Below, in pieces: positions 11,901 to 18,558 of a DNA stretch of 19,287 bases. Below the pieces are notes generated by a model. It made no database searches. It saw only the letters and a list, made by a program, of their open reading frames with translations, and was not told where the DNA came from. A program made the position numbers and the translations under genes. Every line of letters starts with the position of its first letter. Position 1 is the stretch's first letter. Source of the stretch: JAHFKM01 sp035655455 (GTDB taxonomy: Archaea > Nanobdellota > Nanobdellia > SCGC-AAA011-G17 > GW2011-AR18); assembly GCA_035655455.1 (NCBI GenBank), contig DASRUL010000041.1, positions 1-19,287 of the forward strand, written 5' to 3'.

Positions 11901-14900
11901 TTGGTGTGCCTGCTGCGTATGCTGTCCAGCTTGTGACATTGAAGGTGAAGGTAGTGCCATCTGTGGCGGCGTCCGTGCACCGTGTTGCTGCGCAGCTCGC
12001 GTAGACGCCGTCATCTTCAGGATCGACGAGTGCGATGTAGCTTCCTAACGCGAGTCCCCTGAAGGTAAGCTGTGCTGACTGGTTGAAGGCCTGCATTCTT
12101 GTAGCGTTGACGATTGTTCGGTTGTAAGCGAGAGTGAGATTTTCATTGGTGTCGAGGCTTCCGACGAAGCTGAGGTTTGGATAAAAAATTCTTGTGTTGC
12201 CATTTTCTAAGCTTAAGTTGGTAAAGGAGTAGTTGTTTCCAGCTCCTAAAACAAGAAGTTGGGGGTCGAAGAGGGTGAGGTTGATGAAGGTGTTGGTGAC
12301 GGTAGGTGCTCCTGTATCGGAGTAGATGTCGCATCCGGAACCCCCAGTGCAGCCTGTAGAAGTTGAGTTGACAAGGACGTTTTTGAAGGTGTTATTTCCT
12401 TGTCCGAGGGAGAGACCTCTTCCGGAGAGGGCTGTAATGATGAGGTTGTCAAAAGTGGCGTTCTGCATGGTTGCTGATGAGATTCCCCTTCCGCTTTCAG
12501 TTTTAATTACGACATGGAGGAAGGTGTCGTTGATGCTTGTCCCAGCGACATCGATTCCATTTCCTGAAGTGGTGTTGATGCTGATATTTCTAAAGATATT
12601 GCCAATACTTGAGATAAGATAGAAACCTGCCCCATTCATATTAGAAGTATTTATAGAAACATCTTTGAAGGTGTTGTTTGAAGAGGAGGATTGTAATTGA
12701 ATTGCTCTTTGTTGCCGATTATTAACAGTGGTGTTTTCAAAATAGTTGTGGTTAGCAGAGCTCAGGTCCACCGTGACGCCTCCCACACGATCAGTGATAA
12801 TAAGGCCAAGAAACCGGTTGTAGTTGCTTGAAGAAAGTGTAATTGGACCTGCATTTCCACCTGCAGTTGTAAGGTTACTGTTAGTTAGGGTATTGTACTG
12901 GGAGCTTGATTCAAATTCAAAAGCTCCTGCTACATTTGCATTGGTGAAGACGGTTTCATTGTCAAAAGTGTTGTTGACGCTTCCAGTTAACAGATACCCT
13001 GCTGAAATGCCTGAAGCGCCGCCGTCTCCGCTGAGGTTGTTATGTTTGAAAAGGCTGTTGTTTACTCTGAGAACATCTACGATTTCGAGACCGCTCACAT
13101 TCTGGCGAACGATATTGTTGTGGAAAGTGAGATTGTTGCTGTCTTGAAAGATGACTTCGTCAGGGTTAGTAAGGAAACTATGCTTGAAAATGTGGTTTCT
13201 TGTGAAAAAGGCGTATAATGAACCCATTTGTTTTCCTTCAATGATGGTTCCGTTGTCTTTTGGTCCGAAGTAGTAGATGCTTGCGTTGGCGTTCATGTTG
13301 ATGTTTGAAACGTCAATGCTGTGATTAAAATCGTAAACGGCGCTTCCGCCGAAGGAAAATGACCTTCCCGTTTCTGTATTGAATCTGTTGTTTTTGAAGG
13401 TCCAGTTTTGTGCTGTTGCAGCGAGAACAACCGAATGTCCTGTTGTGGAGACAAAACTGTTATTGATGAAGGCAAAATCGCTTGGGATACCATTCCAGTG
13501 CTGGACGTTATGCCCCGAGGTTGTGCTCAGGTACAGATTTTCGAAAGTGTTATTTCTGTTTGTTGCACTGGAGATAATGGATATTGCGTGTAGGCTGCTG
13601 GTAGCAGTTACAGAGCCGCCGTCGAAGAGATTGTGGCTTGCTGCTCCTTCAAAGGAAATTCCTCGACCTGCTGACTGGATACTGTTATTAATAAATCGAT
13701 TGAGGTCTGAAGATCCAGCAAGGTTAATACCCTCATCATTAACCTGTGCAGTGAAGGTGTTATTAATGAAGGTATTATAGCTTGAGGATGTAGTTACATA
13801 TACGACTTGGCTATTTCCGCCGAGAGAATTCCCAGTATTGTTCGCAAAGGTGTTGTTGATGCCTGTGGTGAGTAAAAGAGCTGAGAGGCCATTGGCGTTT
13901 CCTGTAAAGACGATATCTTTGAATATGCTGTTGTTGATGTTTGTTAGTTCGAGGGCTTCTCTGCTGATGTTGGATTGGATTGTGCTGTTGATGAGGGTAA
14001 GATTGTTACTATTTTGGAAGACAACTTCTTCGGTTTTGGTAAGATTGAGATGGGCGAGGTAGAGGTTTCTTGAGAAGGAGGCATAAAGAACTCCGATGAA
14101 TTTGTTTTCTGCTCTTGTTCCGTTGTCTTTTGGTCCGAAGTAGTAGATGCTTGCGTTGGTGTCCATGTCAATATTGGAGACATCAATGCTGTGGTTGAAT
14201 TCGTCGGAAGTTGTGCCGGAGAAAGAGAAGGAAGATCTCGATCCTGAAAAGAAGCGGTTATTTTTGAAAGTATAGTTTACCGCATTTGCTGCAAAGGAGA
14301 AAGTATCTGAACCGCTGGTTGTTACGAAAGTGTTGTTGATGAAAGTGTTGCCTGTTCCTGCGCTTGTGATGACTGCCGAAGATCCGGTAGAATTGATGAG
14401 AAGTTCTGAGAAGGTGTTATTGCTGATTCCTGAACCGCTGAAAAGGAGGGCAGTGGGGCTGGCAGTAAGATCAGGATTGATCAAGCAGCAGGTGAAGCTG
14501 TTATGACTGCTGCTTGAAGAGAGGACGATTCCTCTCCCACTGAAAGTGACCCCTTCGTTGGTGACAGTGATGTTCTTAAAAATGTTGTAGGTGCCGCCTG
14601 ATACGGCAAGGGGAGTGCTGCTGGCAAAACCCGGCGATTTGAGGGTTGAGGTGAGGTTTGAGAAGGTGTTATAAGAGCTTGATGAGAGGGTAACGACTTC
14701 GTAAGGTGATGTGATGTTAACCTGCTCAAAGGTATTGTGGTGGCTTGCTGAGAGGTAGAGGCCTTCTGTATTGCTTCCTGAAAAGCCGATTGAAGTGACG
14801 TTGGTAAGGTTAGAATTGTTTGTCGCAAGAAGACCGATTTGCCCGTGAAGATTGTTGCTTTCTCCGAATCCAGAGAATCTGCAGTTTCTAACAGTGATGT

Positions 14901-16317
14901 TGTTTCTTTGGGCGATGAAGAGAGCGTTGTCGTTGGTGGTCCCGCCGTCTCCCGTGATGTTGAGGCCTGCGCAGTCGAGGATGAGGTTGTTTGCTGAGAT
15001 GTTAAGGCCGATGCCTGTACAAATCGTAGTAATCACTCCGTCTGTGGATGTCAATGTTCTTGAGTCGACAAGCTGGTCTCCGCAGTCGCAGCTGGTGGTG
15101 TTTCCACAGATGCCTGCTACTTGTGCTTCGAGGTCTCCTCCTGTTTGTTCAATGAGAAACGTTTGTTCTGAAAGATGGGGAACGATCCATTCGATGCGGT
15201 TTACGGTTCTGAAAAGAAGTGATGAATATTCGAAGTTGCTAATTGTGTGAGGGGTTTTGGTGTTGTTTTGAAGCCAGTAGAGACCTATTTCTGAGCGGGG
15301 AAGATTGTTGATGCTTGTTGAGGCTAAGATGTTAGTAAAATTGGTGTCTGAGCTAATGGTGACGCGTTTGTTGGTAGTTGTGAGGTTGATTTCTGTAATG
15401 CTCGGTCCTGCTGTTTCGTAGGTGAAGTCTATTTCTTCATTGGTTTCTAGGTTGGAAAGGAGGATTGTTGTAGTGTTTATAGGTTGGTTTGTTCCTTTTC
15501 TGGTGAGGAGGATATTTGTTGCGGGTGGTGGAAGGGAGATTGCGAGTGTTGGTGCGTTGTTTAAGATTTTTATTTTTCTCATCCAGGTAACGGGTTGTCC
15601 TGCGATAACTGCTGCTGTTGGTTCTTCTTTGAGGATTAAGAAAGAGGGTAGAGATGTTAGGTTAGGTTCTGAAAGAGAAGGTTCTTGAGGAATGGCGATG
15701 AGAGAGGAATTTTGTGAAATGTCTGGCGCGGGGGATAGGACTTCTGGAACAGGAGAGCCTTCTGAAGTGTTGGAGGAAGGCTGTGGGTTGTCAGGAGGAT
15801 TAAGTGGAGTAAGGATTTCTTCTATAGGTTTAAGGGTTTCTGGTTCAACAGTGATATTTGTCTCGTAAAGAACAATTCCTTGATCAAGAAGTTGGATCGT
15901 GTGTGTTCCTTCTTGGAGAGAAAGGTTTAGTTGTTCAAGAGTGAAGTTTTCTTCTGGATCAATAGTAAGGTAAAGAGAGAGGTTTTGGGGAACGCCGTCA
16001 ACAATGAGGAGGGTTTCTGTTGAGACGTTTTTGTAGACTGAGAGAACAACTGCTCCTGTGAGGGTGTTTGCTTCTTCTGAGGGGAAGAGGAGGTAGGCCC
16101 CGAGAGTGAGGCTGAGCGTGAGAAGAATAAAGAAGAGTGTTGTTTTGTTGGAAAACGAATATTTTTTTAAGGATTGGAAGGGCGATTGGTGAGAGGTGTT
16201 TGTTCCAAGATAGACGTGTCTGATTTTTCCGTCAGCGTCACGAACGCTTTTGTAATAGTAAGGCCCGTGGAGTTTTCCGCCTCGTTTTATGTATTTTTGG
16301 TACACCAACTTTTTCAA
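8926..16317 (-). CDS. Giant membrane-anchored surface protein: beta-helix, Ig-like array, poly-Gly linker
   Basis: This 2463-residue protein starts at TTG 16317. Visible order: a cytoplasmic Tyr/Lys-rich head (GGKLHGPYYYKSVRDADGK) at 13-31; membrane helix about 59-78; a beta-rich, Pro/Ser-rich region to about 400; Cys404, Cys410 and Cys412 leading into a NosD-like right-handed beta-helix (about 413-1375, dozens of N-x-x-F/I-x-N coils, one 290-residue block duplicated); six Ig-like repeats of 98-99 residues (about 1476-2063); two divergent Cys-containing Ig-like domains (to 2250); 19 Gly (2252-2270); a small domain; membrane helix about 2334-2356; and a helical cytoplasmic tail. By hand count it carries about 140 N-x-S/T sites, so heavy N-glycosylation is expected. 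Both ends should be cytoplasmic, with roughly 2250 residues outside forming a loop tethered twice. No PGF-CTERM or LPXTG signal is seen. The role is probably adhesion, cell contact or envelope structure (inferred). It is transcribed alone, from a TATA box framed by a 13-bp inverted repeat. Confidence 0.92.
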   Translation of the reverse strand: MKKLVYQKYIKRGGKLHGPYYYKSVRDADGKIRHVYLGTNTSHQSPFQSLKKYSFSNKTTLFFILLTLSLTLGAYLLFPSEEANTLTGAVVLSVYKNVSTETLLIVDGVPQNLSLYLTIDPEENFTLEQLNLSLQEGTHTIQLLDQGIVLYETNITVEPETLKPIEEILTPLNPPDNPQPSSNTSEGSPVPEVLSPAPDISQNSSLIAIPQEPSLSEPNLTSLPSFLILKEEPTAAVIAGQPVTWMRKIKILNNAPTLAISLPPPATNILLTRKGTNQPINTTTILLSNLETNEEIDFTYETAGPSITEINLTTTNKRVTISSDTNFTNILASTSINNLPRSEIGLYWLQNNTKTPHTISNFEYSSLLFRTVNRIEWIVPHLSEQTFLIEQTGGDLEAQVAGICGNTTSCDCGDQLVDSRTLTSTDGVITTICTGIGLNISANNLILDCAGLNITGDGGTTNDNALFIAQRNNITVRNCRFSGFGESNNLHGQIGLLATNNSNLTNVTSIGFSGSNTEGLYLSASHHNTFEQVNITSPYEVVTLSSSSYNTFSNLTSTLKSPGFASSTPLAVSGGTYNIFKNITVTNEGVTFSGRGIVLSSSSSHNSFTCCLINPDLTASPTALLFSGSGISNNTFSELLINSTGSSAVITSAGTGNTFINNTFVTTSGSDTFSFAANAVNYTFKNNRFFSGSRSSFSFSGTTSDEFNHSIDVSNIDMDTNASIYYFGPKDNGTRAENKFIGVLYASFSRNLYLAHLNLTKTEEVVFQNSNNLTLINSTIQSNISREALELTNINNSIFKDIVFTGNANGLSALLLTTGINNTFANNTGNSLGGNSQVVYVTTSSSYNTFINNTFTAQVNDEGINLAGSSDLNRFINNSIQSAGRGISFEGAASHNLFDGGSVTATSSLHAISIISSATNRNNTFENLYLSTTSGHNVQHWNGIPSDFAFINNSFVSTTGHSVVLAATAQNWTFKNNRFNTETGRSFSFGGSAVYDFNHSIDVSNINMNANASIYYFGPKDNGTIIEGKQMGSLYAFFTRNHIFKHSFLTNPDEVIFQDSNNLTFHNNIVRQNVSGLEIVDVLRVNNSLFKHNNLSGDGGASGISAGYLLTGSVNNTFDNETVFTNANVAGAFEFESSSQYNTLTNSNLTTAGGNAGPITLSSSNYNRFLGLIITDRVGGVTVDLSSANHNYFENTTVNNRQQRAIQLQSSSSNNTFKDVSINTSNMNGAGFYLISSIGNIFRNISINTTSGNGIDVAGTSINDTFLHVVIKTESGRGISSATMQNATFDNLIITALSGRGLSLGQGNNTFKNVLVNSTSTGCTGGSGCDIYSDTGAPTVTNTFINLTLFDPQLLVLGAGNNYSFTNLSLENGNTRIFYPNLSFVGSLDTNENLTLAYNRTIVNATRMQAFNQSAQLTFRGLALGSYIALVDPEDDGVYASCAATRCTDAATDGTTFTFNVTSWTAYAAGTPTALPSPLFIANTESNGTYRNQNFVLFNVTTVSPYAITTYRFTISNSSTVNETTSSITNTTATFNFTHSYLGNDTYLYNVTATNAAGSNTSTTRTLYLDQRLPVITFIANTATNGTALDQNFILFNVSITNEQNIDNITFSVSNSTTVNTTTYTTTNLTFTYNFTVLGLGNDTFYYNVTVRDRANNVNASELRTIDLNQPVPTISLIAATEANGTYRNQNYILINATVANGIPVTTWNFTISNSTTVNTTTLAVTNGTVTFNFTVQGLGNDTYYYNATATSLGGPGASTLRTIFLDNRLPVITFIANTEANYTNKSQGFILINVSVTNEQNVDNFTLSFSNSTTVNTTTYISTNQTFTYNFSFAYLGNDTYYYNVTVRDRANNVNTSELRSIVLDQRLPVITLIANTEANGTYKNQSFIFINASITNEQNIRNITFRIGNSSTVNETTYILSNTTATFNFTYSYLGNDTYLYNVTARDFSNNENTSATRVIYIDQVLPVIQFIPTTLSNGSIINQRFIIINVSILNEQNVDNITITVGNSTMVNSTVYSTTNTTFTYNFSGVSNTTYEYNVTVRDRANNVNTSHTRFITLDFNIPSVTLDSPTDNYALSVASVNTTCTANDNTQLSNITLFTNLTNSFVANQTSNVSGTSSSTTFNLTGVPDGRYLWNCRAFDNTSLSAFAPFNNTFIVDTAVPSASVTASPTSITTTGSSTITCSGTDNIQVSTATATASTGSICSASGSTCSGTFSTTTAGSYTITCTVDDLVAHTATATTTVTVTAPGGGGGGGGGGGGGGGGGGGITRPIIQPTPLPETSPLRIAINRGNLTFFIGDDGSIKFSIVDDKPKIDITLDAGKAVRDYRAYDLIYIYPYLYLLVLVIIATLLHGTQTGLTFVRTEIRPYPRQTPRYLPPTTRERPKEYPLTTADLEPLYLQLETIDYLLESHQRREAQKLFTQLQQIYQKHETTIPEEHALELARRIETLNKIINPLKKAR
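9508..9564 (-). repeat. Poly-glycine tract encoded by a 30-bp tandem duplication
   Basis: Nineteen consecutive Gly codons. The DNA is two identical 27-bp copies (9508-9534 and 9538-9564) separated by TCC (plus strand), a period of 30 bp, or ten Gly per unit. The tract links the extracellular domains to the membrane-proximal part. Confidence 0.9.
10129..11892 (-). repeat. Array of six Ig-like repeats within the giant gene
   Basis: Units of 98-99 residues share a core order: an ANTE-NGTY-NQ-FI-IN-S segment, a VTNEQNVDNIT-like strand, SNSTTVNTTT, TFTYNF, LGNDTYYYNVTVRDRANN and a closing LDQRLPVI. The NEQN motif occurs at residues about 1602, 1799, 1898 and 1997; in the third unit it is replaced by NGIPVTT near 1701. 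At DNA level a stretch of about 50 bp near 10745 recurs near 11335 with two mismatches, pointing to recent duplication or gene conversion. Confidence 0.85.
13247..13289 (-). repeat. 43-bp identical repeat, copy 1, inside the beta-helix duplication
   Basis: Identical to 14117-14159. It encodes the ASIYYFGPKDNGT segment. The copies are 870 bp (290 codons) apart. Confidence 0.85.
14117..14159 (-). repeat. 43-bp identical repeat, copy 2, inside the beta-helix duplication
   Basis: Identical to 13247-13289. The surrounding about 95 residues (SFSF...FNHSIDVSNI...FGPKDNGT...) also recur with moderate divergence, so the identical core is either very young or under constraint. Confidence 0.85.
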
Positions 16318-16322
16318 GAAAG

Positions 16323-16380
16323 TTGTGCGGTAACAGTCTTATAAGCTTTTCTTTGGAGGTTTTAAGGTGTTACCGCACAA
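16323..16380. promoter_or_regulatory. 13-bp perfect inverted repeat framing the giant gene promoter
   Basis: TTGTGCGGTAACA (16323-16335) and TGTTACCGCACAA (16368-16380) are exact reverse complements, 32 bp apart. The TATA box CTTATAAG (16338-16345) lies between them. One arm covers the expected transcription start and the other lies upstream of the TATA, 7 nt after the rubredoxin-like stop codon. This geometry suits a regulator binding both flanks of the promoter. A long-loop hairpin ending the upstream operon is the alternative. Confidence 0.6.
16338..16345 (-). promoter_or_regulatory. TATA box of the giant surface-protein gene
   Basis: CTTATAAG lies 20 nt before the TTG start codon, consistent with a leaderless mRNA. 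Confidence 0.55.
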
Positions 16381-16387
16381 AGTATTC

Positions 16388-16561
16388 TTAATCATAAGCT
16401 TCTGGTTCGTCCGCGTGGTGTCTTGTTTTGACGCTGTAAGAGAGCCGTTTGATTTTATGGGATTGAGCGTTGCAGTAGGAGCATTTTTCTGGTTTTTCAA
16501 ATGATTCTTCGACGCCTTTGCAGACGGTGCATCTCCACTTGTGGAGGATTGTCTTTTTCAT
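16388..16561 (-). CDS. Rubredoxin-like small zinc/iron-binding protein, 57 aa
   Basis: ATG 16559-16561 gives 57 residues with two CxxC knuckles, CTVC (Cys11, Cys14) and CSYC (Cys27, Cys30), around KWRCTVCKGVEES and PEKCSYCNA. This is the rubredoxin/rubrerythrin-tail pattern, which binds one Fe or Zn. An upstream in-frame start (16642) would run into vapC and is rejected. It begins 7 nt after the vapC stop with no TATA box of its own visible, so it is probably the third gene of the vapBC operon. Its place there is odd for a redox or zinc protein. Electron carrier, zinc ribbon regulator and passenger are all possible. Confidence 0.85.
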   Translation of the reverse strand: MKKTILHKWRCTVCKGVEESFEKPEKCSYCNAQSHKIKRLSYSVKTRHHADEPEAYD

Positions 16562-16568
16562 TGTGAAA

Positions 16569-16961
16569 TTAAATAAGCTGCAAGCCTTTGATTCTGCTGA
16601 AATGTTTAGTATTGTTTGTTTTGAGTGAAAAATTGTGGACAAGTGCGATGGTGCCGATAAGGAGGTCTCTAAAGTCTATGGGATTTCCACTTTTTTCTAG
16701 TTCTGCTAAGATTCTTCCAGCTTCTTTGACTGAGGAAGAGGAAAGATTAAGGAGAGTTAGTCTATGTTGGAGTTTTTCGAGTGATTCTAGGTTGTGCTGT
16801 CGGAATGAAGAACGCATTGCGCCGTAGTAGAGTTCGAAAAGATTGATGTAAGTTGTTGAAAGCGTGTTTTCTGGTCCAAGGCTCTCTATAAAGGCAACGG
16901 CCTCTTTTTTGTTTCGAAGAAAATCTACTAAAATATCAGTGTCTAAGCAGATATTTTCCAT
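16569..16961 (-). CDS. vapC: VapC-type PIN-domain toxin
   Basis: This 130-residue PIN domain protein is the likely endoribonuclease of a type II toxin-antitoxin pair. Acidic site residues are Asp7 and Asp9 in CLDTDILVDFLR, Glu43 in INLFELYYGA, and Asp96/Asp99 in PIDFRDLLIGTIA. The final TxNxxxF motif reads TNNTKHFSRI, with His at the position often held by Asp. ATG 16961 is chosen. A GTG at 16970 would add three residues. Either start overlaps the vapB end (by 19 or 28 nt), implying translational coupling. A tiny zinc protein follows 7 nt downstream. Confidence 0.93.
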   Translation of the reverse strand: MENICLDTDILVDFLRNKKEAVAFIESLGPENTLSTTYINLFELYYGAMRSSFRQHNLESLEKLQHRLTLLNLSSSSVKEAGRILAELEKSGNPIDFRDLLIGTIALVHNFSLKTNNTKHFSRIKGLQLI

Positions 16962-17176
16962 TGTTTCCACTCTTTTGAAAGTGTTTTTAAAAAGGTTTCT
17001 GCTTCTTTATCGGATATTTTCCAGCTTCCAGCGAGGTCTTTGAGGTTACCATGATGGAGAAGGTAGAGGGTTTTGTCTAGAGAAACTGGTTTTCCTAAGA
17101 GTTTTTGTAATTCTCCGGAAAGTTGTACAAGCCAGCGGTAATTCTCTTCGCTTATTTTTATAGTTTTAAGAGTCAT
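16943..17176 (-). CDS. vapB: VapB-type antitoxin (DUF217-like)
   Basis: This 77-residue partner lies immediately upstream of vapC. The start MTLKTIKISEENYRWLVQL has the ribbon-helix-helix look of archaeal VapB/DUF217 antitoxins. The C-terminal half (SWKISDKEAETFLKTLSKEWKQW) is an amphipathic segment of the kind that occupies the toxin groove. ATG 17174-17176 is supported by a TATA-like element at 17207-17215 and a small inverted repeat between them. It probably represses its own promoter. Confidence 0.88.
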   Translation of the reverse strand: MTLKTIKISEENYRWLVQLSGELQKLLGKPVSLDKTLYLLHHGNLKDLAGSWKISDKEAETFLKTLSKEWKQWKISA

Positions 17177-17188
17177 AATACACCCATT

Positions 17189-17215
17189 CTACTTAGTAGT
17201 AAAAGTAGTATAAAT
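17189..17215 (-). promoter_or_regulatory. vapBC promoter with candidate operator
   Basis: ATTTATACT (coding strand, 17207-17215) is the TATA candidate, 30 nt before the vapB ATG. Just downstream CTACT-T-AGTAG (17189-17199) is an inverted repeat, and AGTAGT/GTAGTA repeats continue to the TATA, a plausible VapB binding site. Confidence 0.45.
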
Positions 17216-17244
17216 GTTTTGTGGTAAGATTTTCGGAAAATATA

Positions 17245-18507
17245 CTAGTTTTTGAGTTTTTTAAGGAGAGAAGGAAAGCCAAGTAATTGTTCTTTTCCAG
17301 TTTTCATGTCCTTTAATTTGTATTTCTTCTTTTTTATCTCGTCTGAACCGACGAAGAGAGCGTAGGGAATGGAGAGCGCGTTGATATATTCTAAGTTTTT
17401 GCTTGGTCCCCTTCCCATGAGGTCGATGTCGGTGTTGACGCCTTGCCTTCTGAGGTGTTGTGCGAGTCTGAGGCTGTGGGTTTGGGCGTTGATGGGGATA
17501 ATAAAAACGTGAGTGAGGGTTTTCTTGCTGAGGTGTTTTTTTGTCTTCAGTTCTTCAAGGATGACATCTAAACCAAAAGAGATGCCAACAGCTGGATATG
17601 CTCTTGGCGTGTTGAGCATGTTGCTGATGAGATTGTCGTATCGCCCCCCTGAGCAGCAGGAGCTCTTGATCTGGGAGTTTTTGAAGTAGCCTTCGAAGAT
17701 TGTTCCTGTGTAATAGTTGAGGCCGCGGCAGAGGCTCGGTTCGAAGGTGGTGTTCTTGGCGTGTTTCAAGATGTATGCTAGTTCTGTGACACCTTCATTA
17801 TTTGGTAAAATCTTCTTAAGAGAGTTTAATTGTGTTTTGTCGCCGCCTTTTAAAAAAAATCTAAGAAGCTTTTCGATTGTTTCCACGTTCAGCCCCTTCG
17901 CTGCGAGTTCTTGTTTAACAGATTCTGTGCCGAACTTTTCGAGTTTGTCAAGGGTCAGGAGGATTGTGCTTGTTTGTTCCTCTGGAACGCCTGCTGCGTG
18001 CGTGAGCCCATTGAGAACCTTGATGTTGTTGATTTTGAAAACGACTGGAACGTTGAGTCTCTTAAAAACTTCGTTGCCCAAGTTGAGTAATTCTACCTCT
18101 GAGAGGAGGCTCTTGCTTCCGACGACGTCCGCGTCGCATTGGATGAACTGTCTGTATCTTCCGAGTTTGATGGGTCCGTCCCTGAAGACTTCTCCTATTT
18201 GGAAGCGTTTGAAAGGCATCTTAATCTGTGGGTTCATGCCGACGTAGCGGCTGAGCGGAACTGTCAGGTCAAAGCGGAGTGCTAAATCCCTGCCTCCCTG
18301 ATCCTGGAGTTTGAAGACTTCTTTGAGGATTTCTTCTCCTCCCGCGTATTTTAAAGTAAAAGTTTCTAAGCGCTCAAAGACTGGTGTTTGCATAGGGTTG
18401 TAGCCGTACAGTTGAAAGACTTTTGTAAGGGTTTCGAGGAGGGTGTTTTTGAGGAGTTCTTCTTCTGGAGGAAAGTCTCTTGTTCCTTTTGGTCGTTCGA
18501 GGTGCAT
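17245..18507 (-). CDS. hisS: Histidyl-tRNA synthetase
   Basis: This 420-residue class II aminoacyl-tRNA synthetase charges tRNA-His in the cytoplasm. The order of motifs is typical: ERPKGTRDFPP at the start, RFDLTVPLSRYV (78-89), motif 2 GEVFRDGPIKLGRYRQF (105-121) with CDADVVG, the His-specific RGLNYYTGTIFE (261-272) and GGRYDNLI (287-294), motif 3 GISFGLDVI (308-316), then the C-terminal anticodon-binding domain (from about 333, HVFIIPIN...). The open frame extends upstream to 18738, but that part lies inside rtcA on the other strand. ATG 18505-18507 begins the known family start and is 23 nt from a TATA box, so it is chosen. Confidence 0.97.
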   Translation of the reverse strand: MHLERPKGTRDFPPEEELLKNTLLETLTKVFQLYGYNPMQTPVFERLETFTLKYAGGEEILKEVFKLQDQGGRDLALRFDLTVPLSRYVGMNPQIKMPFKRFQIGEVFRDGPIKLGRYRQFIQCDADVVGSKSLLSEVELLNLGNEVFKRLNVPVVFKINNIKVLNGLTHAAGVPEEQTSTILLTLDKLEKFGTESVKQELAAKGLNVETIEKLLRFFLKGGDKTQLNSLKKILPNNEGVTELAYILKHAKNTTFEPSLCRGLNYYTGTIFEGYFKNSQIKSSCCSGGRYDNLISNMLNTPRAYPAVGISFGLDVILEELKTKKHLSKKTLTHVFIIPINAQTHSLRLAQHLRRQGVNTDIDLMGRGPSKNLEYINALSIPYALFVGSDEIKKKKYKLKDMKTGKEQLLGFPSLLKKLKN

Positions 18508-18529
18508 CAGAATATCATTTTTAATATGA

Positions 18530-18537
18530 TTTATAAA
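18530..18537. promoter_or_regulatory. Single palindromic TATA box between hisS and rtcA
   Basis: TTTATAAA is its own reverse complement. It lies 22 nt from the hisS ATG (18507) on one side and 21 nt from the rtcA ATG (18559) on the other, matching the leaderless spacing in both directions. No second convincing TATA box was seen in the 51-nt gap. Confidence 0.6.
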
Positions 18538-18558
18538 GATATCGTGGCTGGGAGGGTG

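Larger units (their letters stand above)
12193..15081 (-). repeat. Right-handed beta-helix region of the giant protein
   Basis: Residues about 413-1375 show repeated short coils such as SSYNTFSNLT, NNTFINNTF and SSNNTFKDVSI, typical of NosD/pectate-lyase-like parallel beta-helices (PbH1 repeats). It opens with the usual LILDCAGLNITG cap motif of archaeal surface beta-helices. Confidence 0.8.

Noticed and set aside
13247..14159. Repeated 43-mers as a possible CRISPR array
   Set aside because: Only two copies 870 bp apart, in frame in one coding sequence, and explained by a protein-domain duplication.
9366..15688. Many plus- and minus-frame ORFs of 60-170 codons inside the giant gene
   Set aside because: They are low-complexity shadows of the Thr/Asn/Ser-rich coding frame, with no promoters at the right distance and no family motifs.
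16323..16380. The promoter inverted repeat as the ends of a tiny mobile element
   Set aside because: No convincing target duplication flanks it (only AG on both sides) and the TATA box of the giant gene lies inside, so a regulatory or terminator role is more likely.
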